Positions 14,906 through 20,940 of a stretch of 20,940 bases of DNA are shown piece by piece. The stretch's first letter is position 1. Each line of letters begins with the position of its first letter. Source of the stretch: Paracoccaceae bacterium (lineage in GTDB: Bacteria; Pseudomonadota; Alphaproteobacteria; Rhodobacterales; Rhodobacteraceae). The stretch spans positions 1 through 20,940 of the forward strand of contig JAHRVZ010000113.1 of assembly GCA_019090405.1 (NCBI GenBank), read 5' to 3'. Both the position numbers and the translations under genes were made by a program. The notes under the pieces are model-generated. The model was not told the DNA's origin, made no database searches, and was given only the letters and a program-made list of their open reading frames with translations.

Positions 14906-16089
14906 CGAAACCTGTAGCAGTTGTTATTGGCTCCGGTCCGGCGGGCCTTATGGCGGCGCAGGAACTGGCACAGGCCGGGTGCAGCGTGACAGTGGTCGAG
15001 GCCAAACCGTCGGTTGGGCGCAAATTTCTGATGGCGGGAAAGTCCGGGCTGAACCTGACCAAAGCTGAAGACTTGCCAGTCTTGCTGAAGGCGTATGACG
15101 AGGCCACCGATTGGCTTGCCCCAATGATCGCTGAGTTCGACCCAAACGCGGTGCGCCAATGGGCCGAAGGGTTGGGGCAAAAGACGTTTACCGGATCGAC
15201 CGGGCGGGTATTTCCCGTTGCGATGAAGGCATCACCCCTGCTGCGGGCATGGTTGGCACAGCTGGATAGGTTGGGCGCTTCGTTGCGCACGCGCTGGCGC
15301 TGGGTTGGTTGGGACGGGGCGAAATTGGCGTTTGATACGCCAGATGGGCCGCAAAGCGTCAAGGCCGATGTGACCGTTCTTGCGCTGGGCGGTGCCAGTT
15401 GGTCCCGACTAGGGTCAGACGGGGCGTGGGCGTCTATTTTGGCTGAAAAGAACGTTGATCTGGCACCGTTTGAACCTGCCAACGCTGGTCTGGTTGTCGC
15501 GTGGTCAGATCACATGAAACCAGTGATGGGCCAGCCGCTAAAAGGTGTGTCGTTCAAATCCGGGCCATTGGTGTCTCGCGGTGAAGCGGTGATTTCAAAG
15601 CGCGGTTTGGAAGGTGGCGGCATCTATTCGATAAGCAAGGGCGTGCGACAGGGTGCAGACCTTACTGTTGATTTGTTGCCGGATATTTCAGCGGATGATC
15701 TGGCAAAACGGCTGTCCCGACCAAGGGGTAAATCAAGTTGGGCGAACCACCTGCGCAAAACTTTGAAACTGGGGTCGGCGCGTACTGCGTTGTTACAAGA
15801 GTTCGGTCGGCCATTGCCGCAATCACCTGACGAGTTGGCGAAACTTGTTAAGGCTTTGCCAATTACCTGCGCGGGCCTGCGACCTTTGGACGAAGCCATT
15901 TCAACCGCAGGCGGGGTCAGGCAGACCGCCTTGGATGGCGGGCTGATGCTGACCCAATTACCGGGCGTGTTTTGTGCCGGTGAAATGCTTGACTGGGAGG
16001 CCCCAACCGGAGGCTATTTGCTAACCGCGTGTCTGGCGACCGGCAGAATAGCCGGTCGTTCGGCGGCGAAATGGGCGGGGGCGAAATAG
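14902..16089 (+). CDS. FAD-dependent flavoprotein, HI0933/BaiN-like, PP_4765 type
   Basis: The 395-residue protein starts with a Rossmann motif (VVIGSGPAGLMAA; GxGxxG at 10-15), followed by an acidic strand end (VVEAKP) and the GRKFLMAGKSGLNLT segment typical of the HI0933-like flavoproteins. Later motifs are LALGGASWSRLGSDG, AISTAGGV and the FAD-closing FCAGEMLDWEAPTGGYLL. The length and motifs fit the uncharacterised PP_4765 subgroup; BaiN, a relative, acts on bile-acid intermediates, and no such role is implied here. The start ATG 14902 overlaps the crotonase stop. The stop lies in TAGGC-GGGA-GCCTA (16087-16100), a short hairpin with no T-run, before the convergent thiolase. Confidence 0.93.
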   Translation: MTKPVAVVIGSGPAGLMAAQELAQAGCSVTVVEAKPSVGRKFLMAGKSGLNLTKAEDLPVLLKAYDEATDWLAPMIAEFDPNAVRQWAEGLGQKTFTGSTGRVFPVAMKASPLLRAWLAQLDRLGASLRTRWRWVGWDGAKLAFDTPDGPQSVKADVTVLALGGASWSRLGSDGAWASILAEKNVDLAPFEPANAGLVVAWSDHMKPVMGQPLKGVSFKSGPLVSRGEAVISKRGLEGGGIYSISKGVRQGADLTVDLLPDISADDLAKRLSRPRGKSSWANHLRKTLKLGSARTALLQEFGRPLPQSPDELAKLVKALPITCAGLRPLDEAISTAGGVRQTALDGGLMLTQLPGVFCAGEMLDWEAPTGGYLLTACLATGRIAGRSAAKWAGAK

Positions 16090-16123
16090 GCGGGAGCCTA
16101 GATCCGTTCGTTGGCAGTTGTTG

Positions 16124-17293
16124 TTACAGAGCCTCGACAATTGTCACGTTTGCCAGTCCGCCACCTTCGCACATGGTTTGCAATCCATAGCGAAGCCCGC
16201 GCGCGCGAAGGGCATAAACCAGCGTTGTCATCAACTTGGCCCCTGACCCGCCCAACGGATGGCCCAGCGCAATGGCTCCGCCGTTAACGTTCATCTTTTC
16301 GGGGTCGGCACCGGTGTGTCTCAACCATGCCAAAGGAACCGGGGCAAAGGCTTCGTTGACTTCGTAAAGATCAATATCGCCGATGGTCATTCCGGCACGT
16401 TTCAGCGCTTTGTCCGTTGCAAAAAGCGGCTCTTCCAGCATGACAACCGGATCACCGCCCGTCACTGTCATCGCGTGGATGCGCGCCAGAGGGGTCAGGT
16501 TATGTTCGCGGACTGCTGCCTCGGATGCGATCATTACTGCGGCGGCCCCATCACAAATCTGGCTGGCGTTTGCCGCGGTGATTTTGCCATCCGGAAGCAG
16601 GGTGCGCACCGATCCAATGCTTTCCAGAGTCGCTCCGGCGCGAATGCCTTCATCGTGGATGTGGCGTTCTGTTTGGCCGTCAATGTTAACGTCCAGGCCC
16701 AGAATTTCGGCATCAAACGCCCCGGCTTTGGTCGCGATATCTGCCCGCCTGTGGCTTTCAACAGCAAATGCGTCCAATTCCGTCCGCGCCATGTTCCATT
16801 TGTCGGCAATCATTTCCGCCCCTGTGAACTGGCTGAAAACCACACCCGGATATTTCGCCATGATGCCGGGGCTGGACGGGCTGCCGGCCTTTGGTTCTCT
16901 GGTCCATTTACCAGCTTGGCCCATTGGCACGCGGCTCATGCTTTCGGCGCCTGCTGCGATGACCAGATCCTGCACACCCGACATGACCGCCTGCGCCGCA
17001 AAATGGATTGATTGCTGAGAAGACCCGCACTGGCGATCAATCGTTACGGCAGGGACCGACACCGGAAGGTTCGAGGCCAGTACCGCATTGCGGCCAAAAT
17101 GCTGACCCTGTTCGTTCACCTGACCCACGCAGCCCATGATTACATCGTCTACCGCATCCGGAGCGATTCCAGCGCGCAGAACGACTTCGTCCAGAACGGA
17201 CGCTGCCAAATCAACCGGATGCCAGCCAAAAAGACGGCCTTCGCGGCGACCACCAGCGGTGCGGGTTGCACTGACAATATAAGCTTCGGGCAT
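16124..17293 (-). CDS. Thiolase family protein, acetyl-CoA C-acetyltransferase type
   Basis: Thiolases condense or cleave acyl-CoA using a Cys nucleophile. All active residues are present in the 389-residue protein: C89 in DRQCGSSQQ, H345 in NGGAIALGHPLGGSG and C375 in MCEGGGLANV. C89 sits at the same number as in the classic biosynthetic thiolase. The substrate chain length cannot be read; EVNEAFAPVPLAWLRHTG differs from typical PhaA (EAFAAQ) and resembles degradative or steroid-type thiolases. I chose ATG 17293 (MPEAYIVSATRT) because AAGGAG at 17301-17306 (read leftward) is ideal; an in-frame ATG 33 bases upstream has no support. A GST-family gene lies 118 bases upstream on the same strand. 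TATATT just before the ribosome-binding site could be a -10. Confidence 0.95.
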   Translation of the reverse strand: MPEAYIVSATRTAGGRREGRLFGWHPVDLAASVLDEVVLRAGIAPDAVDDVIMGCVGQVNEQGQHFGRNAVLASNLPVSVPAVTIDRQCGSSQQSIHFAAQAVMSGVQDLVIAAGAESMSRVPMGQAGKWTREPKAGSPSSPGIMAKYPGVVFSQFTGAEMIADKWNMARTELDAFAVESHRRADIATKAGAFDAEILGLDVNIDGQTERHIHDEGIRAGATLESIGSVRTLLPDGKITAANASQICDGAAAVMIASEAAVREHNLTPLARIHAMTVTGGDPVVMLEEPLFATDKALKRAGMTIGDIDLYEVNEAFAPVPLAWLRHTGADPEKMNVNGGAIALGHPLGGSGAKLMTTLVYALRARGLRYGLQTMCEGGGLANVTIVEAL

Positions 17294-17411
17294 GGGTTTT
17301 CTCCTTAAATATAACTCGTTGGCCAAAGCGAAAACATGGTCGGTCTGGCCTGCTAATTGGACTTTACCGAAAGAATAACAGCGATACCGAGAAACGTTGG
17401 GTCATTCCTGT

Positions 17412-18041
17412 CTAGAGGGACGCGCTTGGCCGGACTTTGATCGCCTCAAACCACGCACGCGTAGCGGTGTTTTCCTCGGGAATAAGCATTTTTACAACGC
17501 GCATGAAGTCGATGACGACAAAAGCTGTAATATCGGCCAAGGTCAGACAATCCAGCGCCAAATGCGAGCTTTTACTCAGCCGTTGTTCGATGGTGGTGTA
17601 AAACAAATCAATCCGATGACGGCCCCGGTCGGCCAACTCTGGTATCTGGTCGAAATTCACCGGCCCGGTCAAAGCACGACCTTTCATCCGGGGGTTGGAA
17701 TTGCGCAGAACTTCGGACACCGACATCAGCCCCTGTTGTTCACAGATGGCATTCCACATCAACACAGTGGCCTTTTCGTCCGGCGTATGTCCCATTAAGG
17801 GTGGCTCTGGAAACATCGCTTCAAGATATCCGGCGATGGCGATATTTTCGGTCAGCGTTGTCCCATCATCAGTAATCAGAACCGGCAATGTCGCATGTGG
17901 ATTCACCGCCAGAAAATCTGGCAATAATTGTTCACCTTTTCCGATGGAAATATCGTGTGTCTCAATGGTCAGACCTTTTTCGGCAATGAACATCCGGGCA
18001 CGGCGCGGGCTGGGAGCGGTGGAACAGTCATAAAAAAGCAT
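17412..18041 (-). CDS. Glutathione S-transferase family protein
   Basis: The 209-residue protein has a thioredoxin-like N-terminal domain (LFYDCSTAPSPRRARMFIAEKG), the cis-Pro strand in TLPVLI (P53) and the TENIAIAGYLE glutathione-binding segment (near 64-74), then an all-helical C-terminal domain with LTLADITAFVVIDF. Catalytic residue is likely Ser7 or Cys6 by position. It may act in conjugation of electrophiles; the substrate is not shown. ATG 18041 has AAGGAT seven bases upstream; the frame stays open further upstream, but that extension has no GST-like sequence and runs into the divergent DMT gene. The palindrome CATG at 18039-18042 creates ATG on both strands. Confidence 0.93.
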   Translation of the reverse strand: MLFYDCSTAPSPRRARMFIAEKGLTIETHDISIGKGEQLLPDFLAVNPHATLPVLITDDGTTLTENIAIAGYLEAMFPEPPLMGHTPDEKATVLMWNAICEQQGLMSVSEVLRNSNPRMKGRALTGPVNFDQIPELADRGRHRIDLFYTTIEQRLSKSSHLALDCLTLADITAFVVIDFMRVVKMLIPEENTATRAWFEAIKVRPSASL

Positions 18042-18138
18042 GGTGATCCTTGTCGGTTTCTTGCGCGGGCAGGTTGACCCCGAGGCCAGTTGTATCCTTT
18101 GTAGTTTGCGACCATCACGACGCAAGACAGGACAGATT

Positions 18139-18996
18139 GTGAGTGAAACTCTATCACGGACCCTGACCATAGGCACGACGTTTGTGGCTTTGGTCGCGTT
18201 TGCCGCCAATTCAGTTTTGTGTCGGATGGCGCTGCTGGACGCCAATATTGACGCGGTCTCGTTCACCGTAGTGCGTATTGTATCTGGCGCAATAACGCTG
18301 GCTGTATTGGTGGTGTTGCGCAATCCGGCGCTATTGCGCGTGCGGCCAGACTGGGCTGCGGGTTCGGCACTATTCACCTATATGGTATTGTTTTGCTTTG
18401 CTTATATTGCGTTGGGGGCTGGTATCGGCGCATTAGTGCTGTTTGGGTTTGTACAGCTCACAATGATGAGCATAGCTCTGTTTCAGAAAGAACCTTTCCC
18501 TCCTCTGGCATGGTTTGGTGTTGCGGTTGCTGTGGCTGGGGTTGTTTATCTTGTGAGTCCGGGGGCCGAGGCTCCTGATGCGGTTGCGTCAGTGCAAATG
18601 GCTGGTGCTGGCATCGCTTGGGGAGCCTATTCAGTTATTGGACGTGGATCAAAGAACCCGTTGCAGGATACGGCCAGCAATTTTTTGCTATGTGTACCGT
18701 TTGCGCTGATTCTGATGGTTCTGTTTTGGCAAGATCAGGTGCTCACAGCCAAAGGATTGGCGCTTGCCGTCGCTTCAGGAGCGTTGGCGTCGGGTTGTGG
18801 CTATGCGATCTGGTTTCGGGCGTTGCCCCTTTTGACAACGGCACGGGCTTCTATTCTGCAACTGTCAGTTCCGATAATTGCATCCTTGGGCGGGGTGATG
18901 TTTCTGTCCGAAGCCATCACTGGCCGACTGATAATTGCTTCGGTTCTGGTGCTAGGTGGAATCGCTCTGGTTTTGCGCGACCAGATGCAGCGGTAA
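18139..18996 (+). CDS. DMT/EamA-family membrane transporter
   Basis: The 285-residue protein is almost wholly hydrophobic with about ten membrane segments, in two EamA-like halves (LVAFAANSVLCRMAL and AGAGIAWGAYSVIGRGSK as the matching entries). Family members export or import amino acids, nucleobases or other metabolites; the substrate is unknown. I chose GTG 18139 over ATG 18040: AGGA (18129-18132) lies six bases before it, membrane segment 1 begins soon after, and the extra 33 residues from 18040 are basic and Cys-rich without homology. It is divergent from the GST-family gene (97-base gap) and is followed by two hairpins. Confidence 0.92.
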   Translation: MSETLSRTLTIGTTFVALVAFAANSVLCRMALLDANIDAVSFTVVRIVSGAITLAVLVVLRNPALLRVRPDWAAGSALFTYMVLFCFAYIALGAGIGALVLFGFVQLTMMSIALFQKEPFPPLAWFGVAVAVAGVVYLVSPGAEAPDAVASVQMAGAGIAWGAYSVIGRGSKNPLQDTASNFLLCVPFALILMVLFWQDQVLTAKGLALAVASGALASGCGYAIWFRALPLLTTARASILQLSVPIIASLGGVMFLSEAITGRLIIASVLVLGGIALVLRDQMQR

Positions 18997-18997
18997 A

Positions 18998-19042
18998 CGG
19001 AAAATTTCAAATTTTCCGGTCCGTTTTCTTTGTAAGAAAACG
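18998..19042. terminator. Two adjacent perfect hairpins between convergent genes
   Basis: CGGAAAATTT (18998-19007) pairs with AAATTTTCCG (19009-19018), and then CGTTTTCTT (19022-19030) pairs with AAGAAAACG (19034-19042). The first is followed by TCCGTTTTCTTT and would stop the DMT transcript. The second, read leftward, lies just after the methyltransferase stop and could stop that transcript. A bidirectional terminator is the likeliest reading. Confidence 0.65.
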
Positions 19043-19053
19043 TTTGGGCAATT

Positions 19054-19539
19054 CTATCGACGGTAAATGAAACAACGCTCTGGAACCGCGCCATCGGGCA
19101 ACGCCACCTCGCTTAGGGTTTCGAAATACATCCGGTCGCTGGCCACCATTAGCCCTCCTTTGGCAAGCAATGGTTCAACCATGGGTGAAACCATTCGCGC
19201 AAACGCATCATTTTTGGCCCGGTTGTGCCCGCCCAGATCGGCATGGATCAGGCTGGCCACTGGCCCCATCTTTTCCAGCGTCTGGACCAAAGTCTCGCGT
19301 ACATCGCCCAGAATGGTGAACTCTGCGTCCGGAGTTGAATCGGGATGCGACCCGACTGCGCGCTCAAACACGTAAATGTCACGCCCAACAATGTGCTCTC
19401 GCATGTGGTGAAACGTGCGGCCATTACCCAGACCCAGTTCAAAAACCGGGCCCGTCATCGCGGCAGTGGCATCAATGGCAAAATCCAGACAGGCACGTTG
19501 CGACACCATTCGGTCAATAAAAAGGTCAAGGCGACTCAT
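19054..19539 (-). CDS. Class I SAM-dependent methyltransferase-like protein
   Basis: The 161-residue protein has the SAM-binding motif VFELGLGNGRTFHHM (motif I, ELGLGNG at 34-40), an acidic end to the next strand (YVFER, 56-60), and a plausible motif IV (SLIHADLGGH). It is short for the superfamily, with no added target-recognition domain, so it likely acts on a small molecule or is a reduced family member. Target unknown. ATG 19539 has AGGAGT about eight bases upstream. It stands alone, converging on the DMT transporter across a paired hairpin. Confidence 0.85.
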   Translation of the reverse strand: MSRLDLFIDRMVSQRACLDFAIDATAAMTGPVFELGLGNGRTFHHMREHIVGRDIYVFERAVGSHPDSTPDAEFTILGDVRETLVQTLEKMGPVASLIHADLGGHNRAKNDAFARMVSPMVEPLLAKGGLMVASDRMYFETLSEVALPDGAVPERCFIYRR

Positions 19540-19694
19540 CCGGAAAACTCCTGCTTATAACGCGCCGATTTAAACCGGCTATGCCCTGTCATGCCAAAGA
19601 TCGTGGACAATGTGTAGAGTATCCTGCGCGGTAATTTTATCGTGACATCATATTGATTAAAATAGTTGTTTGACTAGGAGGGTGGGACCAAGCG
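19540..19694. other. Intergenic region upstream of the ABC gene
   Basis: The AT-rich stretch 19635-19670 (TAATTTTATCG...ATTGATTAAAATAG) contains TAAAAT (19658-19663) as a possible -10 with no good -35. AGGAGGG at 19676-19682 is a strong ribosome-binding sequence, placed 12 bases before the small reading frame at 19695. Otherwise I see nothing here. Confidence 0.4.
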
Positions 19695-19781
19695 ATGGTA
19701 TATTGGCATACGAGGGAGTTGCTGTCTGAAATGTTGTTGTTTACCGTTTCGCTTTCTGATCGACCAGCGGGGGGCATTTGA
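19695..19781 (+). CDS. Possible 28-residue leader peptide coupled to the ABC gene
   Basis: ATG 19695 opens a 28-codon frame (starts MVYWHTRELLSE, ends DRPAGGI) whose TGA stop shares its A with the ABC gene ATG (TGATG at 19779-19783). AGGAGGG upstream is strong, but its 12-base spacing is longer than usual. The ABC ATG itself has only a G-run before it, so ribosomes arriving from this frame would help start it. It could equally be a chance frame. No homologue is known to me. Confidence 0.35.
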   Translation: MVYWHTRELLSEMLLFTVSLSDRPAGGI

Positions 19782-20940
19782 TGGCCCCGTTGTTAAAGGT
19801 CGAAAACCTGAGCATCGGATTTGGGCGAGGCCACAATGTTGTCTCGGGCGTTAATTTTGAGGTCCAGCCGGGCCAGACACTTGCTCTTGTAGGCGAATCC
19901 GGCTCGGGCAAGACAGTTACCTGTAGGGCGATTCTGAAAATTCTGCCAAAGATTGCCGAGATCCGAAGCGGAACCGTCACTCTGAACGGAAACGATGGCG
20001 CGCTTGACCTGACGGCGATGAGCGAACGCAAACTGCGCGATGTGCGTGGCAATACGGTTTCGATGATTTTTCAGGAGCCGATGCGATCTTTGTCACCCTT
20101 GCACAAAATCGGAAATCAGGTGGCCGAAGTTCTGTGGCTGCACCGGAACCTGTCCGAAAAAGCCGCCAAGCGCAAAGTTCTTGAAAAGTTTGAACGGGTT
20201 GGCTTTCCCGACCCCGAGCGGGCCTACGGGTCATACTCGTTCGAATTGTCCGGCGGAATGCGCCAACGGGCAATGATTGCAATGGCAATGGTGGCAAAGC
20301 CTGACCTGCTGATCGCCGATGAACCAACGACCGCTCTGGATGTGACCACGCAAGCGCAGGTTTTGGGTTTGATCAAAGAATTGCAACAGGAAACCGGCAT
20401 GGCGATGATCCTGGTGACCCATGATCTGGGTGTTGTTGCCAACATGGCCGAAGAAGTTGTGGTCATGAATAAGGGCCGGGTGATGGAATCCGGACCAGCG
20501 ACGGCAATGCTGCGCGCGCCGGCCCATCCATATACCCAACAATTATTCGATGCAGCTCCGTCTATCCCAACTGTGGCCGCGCCTGCTAAGCCGTTATCGG
20601 AACAAGATCTTATTCTGCAACTGAAGAACGTCAACAAAACCTATACCATGCGTGCAGGCTCTGGCTGGAAAGATCCGGTGCTGATCCATGCCTGTCGGGG
20701 TGTCGATCTGAACCTGCCACGCGGCAAAACGCTGGCGATTGTTGGCGAAAGTGGGTCGGGCAAAACCACCGCCGCGCGCATTGCTCTTGGTGCCGAGCCA
20801 CCTGATGAGGGTGGCAAAGTGCTGTTTCGCAGCAATCCACAAGGCCAGCCAGTTCTGGTCAACAAGATGAACAAAGCCGCGCGCATGGCGTTTCAGGAAC
20901 AGGCGCAGATGGTGTTTCAGGACCCCTATTCGTCGCTTAG
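19781..20940 (+). CDS. Peptide/nickel-type ABC transporter, fused double ATP-binding protein (3' end outside window)
   Basis: This is a DppD-DppF/OppD-OppF type fusion with two nucleotide-binding domains in one chain. Domain 1: Walker A GESGSGKT (38-45), Q-loop FQEP, signature LSGGM (156-160), Walker B LLIADEP (176-182) and H-loop H214. The oligopeptide-type tail is AHPYTQQLFDAAPS (249-261). Domain 2 starts near residue 275: Walker A GESGSGKT (322-329) and Q-loop FQDPYSSL at the window end. The frame is open to the last base (386 codons). It would power uptake of peptides or similar solutes through membrane partners, not seen here and likely downstream. ATG 19781 overlaps the stop of a small upstream frame. 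Confidence 0.96.
   Translation, partial: MAPLLKVENLSIGFGRGHNVVSGVNFEVQPGQTLALVGESGSGKTVTCRAILKILPKIAEIRSGTVTLNGNDGALDLTAMSERKLRDVRGNTVSMIFQEPMRSLSPLHKIGNQVAEVLWLHRNLSEKAAKRKVLEKFERVGFPDPERAYGSYSFELSGGMRQRAMIAMAMVAKPDLLIADEPTTALDVTTQAQVLGLIKELQQETGMAMILVTHDLGVVANMAEEVVVMNKGRVMESGPATAMLRAPAHPYTQQLFDAAPSIPTVAAPAKPLSEQDLILQLKNVNKTYTMRAGSGWKDPVLIHACRGVDLNLPRGKTLAIVGESGSGKTTAARIALGAEPPDEGGKVLFRSNPQGQPVLVNKMNKAARMAFQEQAQMVFQDPYSSL

Noticed and set aside
14580..15482. Long open frame (300 codons) on the minus strand
   Set aside because: It is antisense to the crotonase-fold gene and flavoprotein, both with clear motifs and coupled starts, and its product has no recognisable domain.
16087..16100. Short hairpin TAGGC-GGGA-GCCTA at the flavoprotein stop as terminator
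   Set aside because: The stem is only five pairs, has no T-run and includes the stop codon.
16259..17011. Open frame of 250 codons on the plus strand
   Set aside because: It lies opposite the thiolase gene, whose active-site residues are complete; the product is His/Arg/Cys-rich without known motifs, as expected of a shadow frame.
18040..18138. Upstream ATG at 18040 as the start of the DMT transporter
   Set aside because: It would add 33 residues without membrane or family features and would begin at the GST start codon; GTG 18139 has a proper ribosome-binding site.
1..20940. Search by eye for tRNA/rRNA genes, CRISPR arrays, insertion sequences, prophage or defence genes
   Set aside because: No candidate seen on either strand; the window is compact core-type chromosome.

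Overview
The window looks like ordinary chromosome from an alphaproteobacterium of the Rhodobacteraceae (marine Roseobacter-type lineage). I base this on the gene families and their order: SecA followed by a secreted unknown, a PstS/OmpA fusion, AlkB next to MutY, a DUF721/DsbA pair, a pmbA-cysQ-DUF4170-waaA-lpxK run, DUF2125, and a PP_4765-type flavoprotein. The recognition is from memory of the families; no search was run. Coding density is high. I see no tRNA, rRNA, CRISPR array, insertion sequence or phage gene, and no gene-free stretch longer than 300 bases.

Layout. Positions 1-3469 (+): the 3' end of secA, an exported protein of unknown function, and a periplasmic PstS-like/OmpA fusion. 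Positions 3466-5704 (-): mutY then alkB, converging on the fusion gene so that one TTAA serves as stop codon on both strands. Positions 5787-6981 (+): a DUF721 (DciA-like) protein and a thioredoxin-fold DsbA-family oxidoreductase, divergent from mutY. Positions 7083-11741 (-): a compact five-gene run read pmbA, cysQ, DUF4170, waaA, lpxK, with overlaps at two joints. It combines lipid A/Kdo steps with a TldE-type maturation protease subunit and a nucleotide/inositol phosphatase. Positions 11876-13402 (-): a large exported DUF2125 protein with a strong hairpin after it. Positions 13536-16089 (+): SDR, crotonase-fold protein and flavoprotein, each joint being a four-base ATGA overlap. Positions 16124-18041 (-): a GST-family protein and a thiolase. 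Positions 18139-18996 (+): an EamA/DMT permease, converging on a small methyltransferase (19054-19539, -) across two back-to-back hairpins. Position 19781 to the window end (+): a double-ATPase peptide-type ABC protein, cut off by the window, with a 28-codon reading frame directly in front whose stop overlaps its start codon.

Most genes are housekeeping or envelope functions. I did not find a clearly new multi-gene system. The points most worth a second look are the crotonase-fold protein that lacks both hydratase glutamates inside a tightly coupled operon, the WaaA homologue without the usual N-terminal membrane anchor and with the catalytic-loop Glu position changed, the PstS/OmpA fusion, DUF4170 embedded in the lipid A/Kdo run, and the possible leader peptide before the ABC gene. 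Several starts are non-ATG (TTG for mutY, DUF721 and cysQ; GTG for waaA and the DMT permease); each was chosen from reading-frame limits and ribosome-binding sites.
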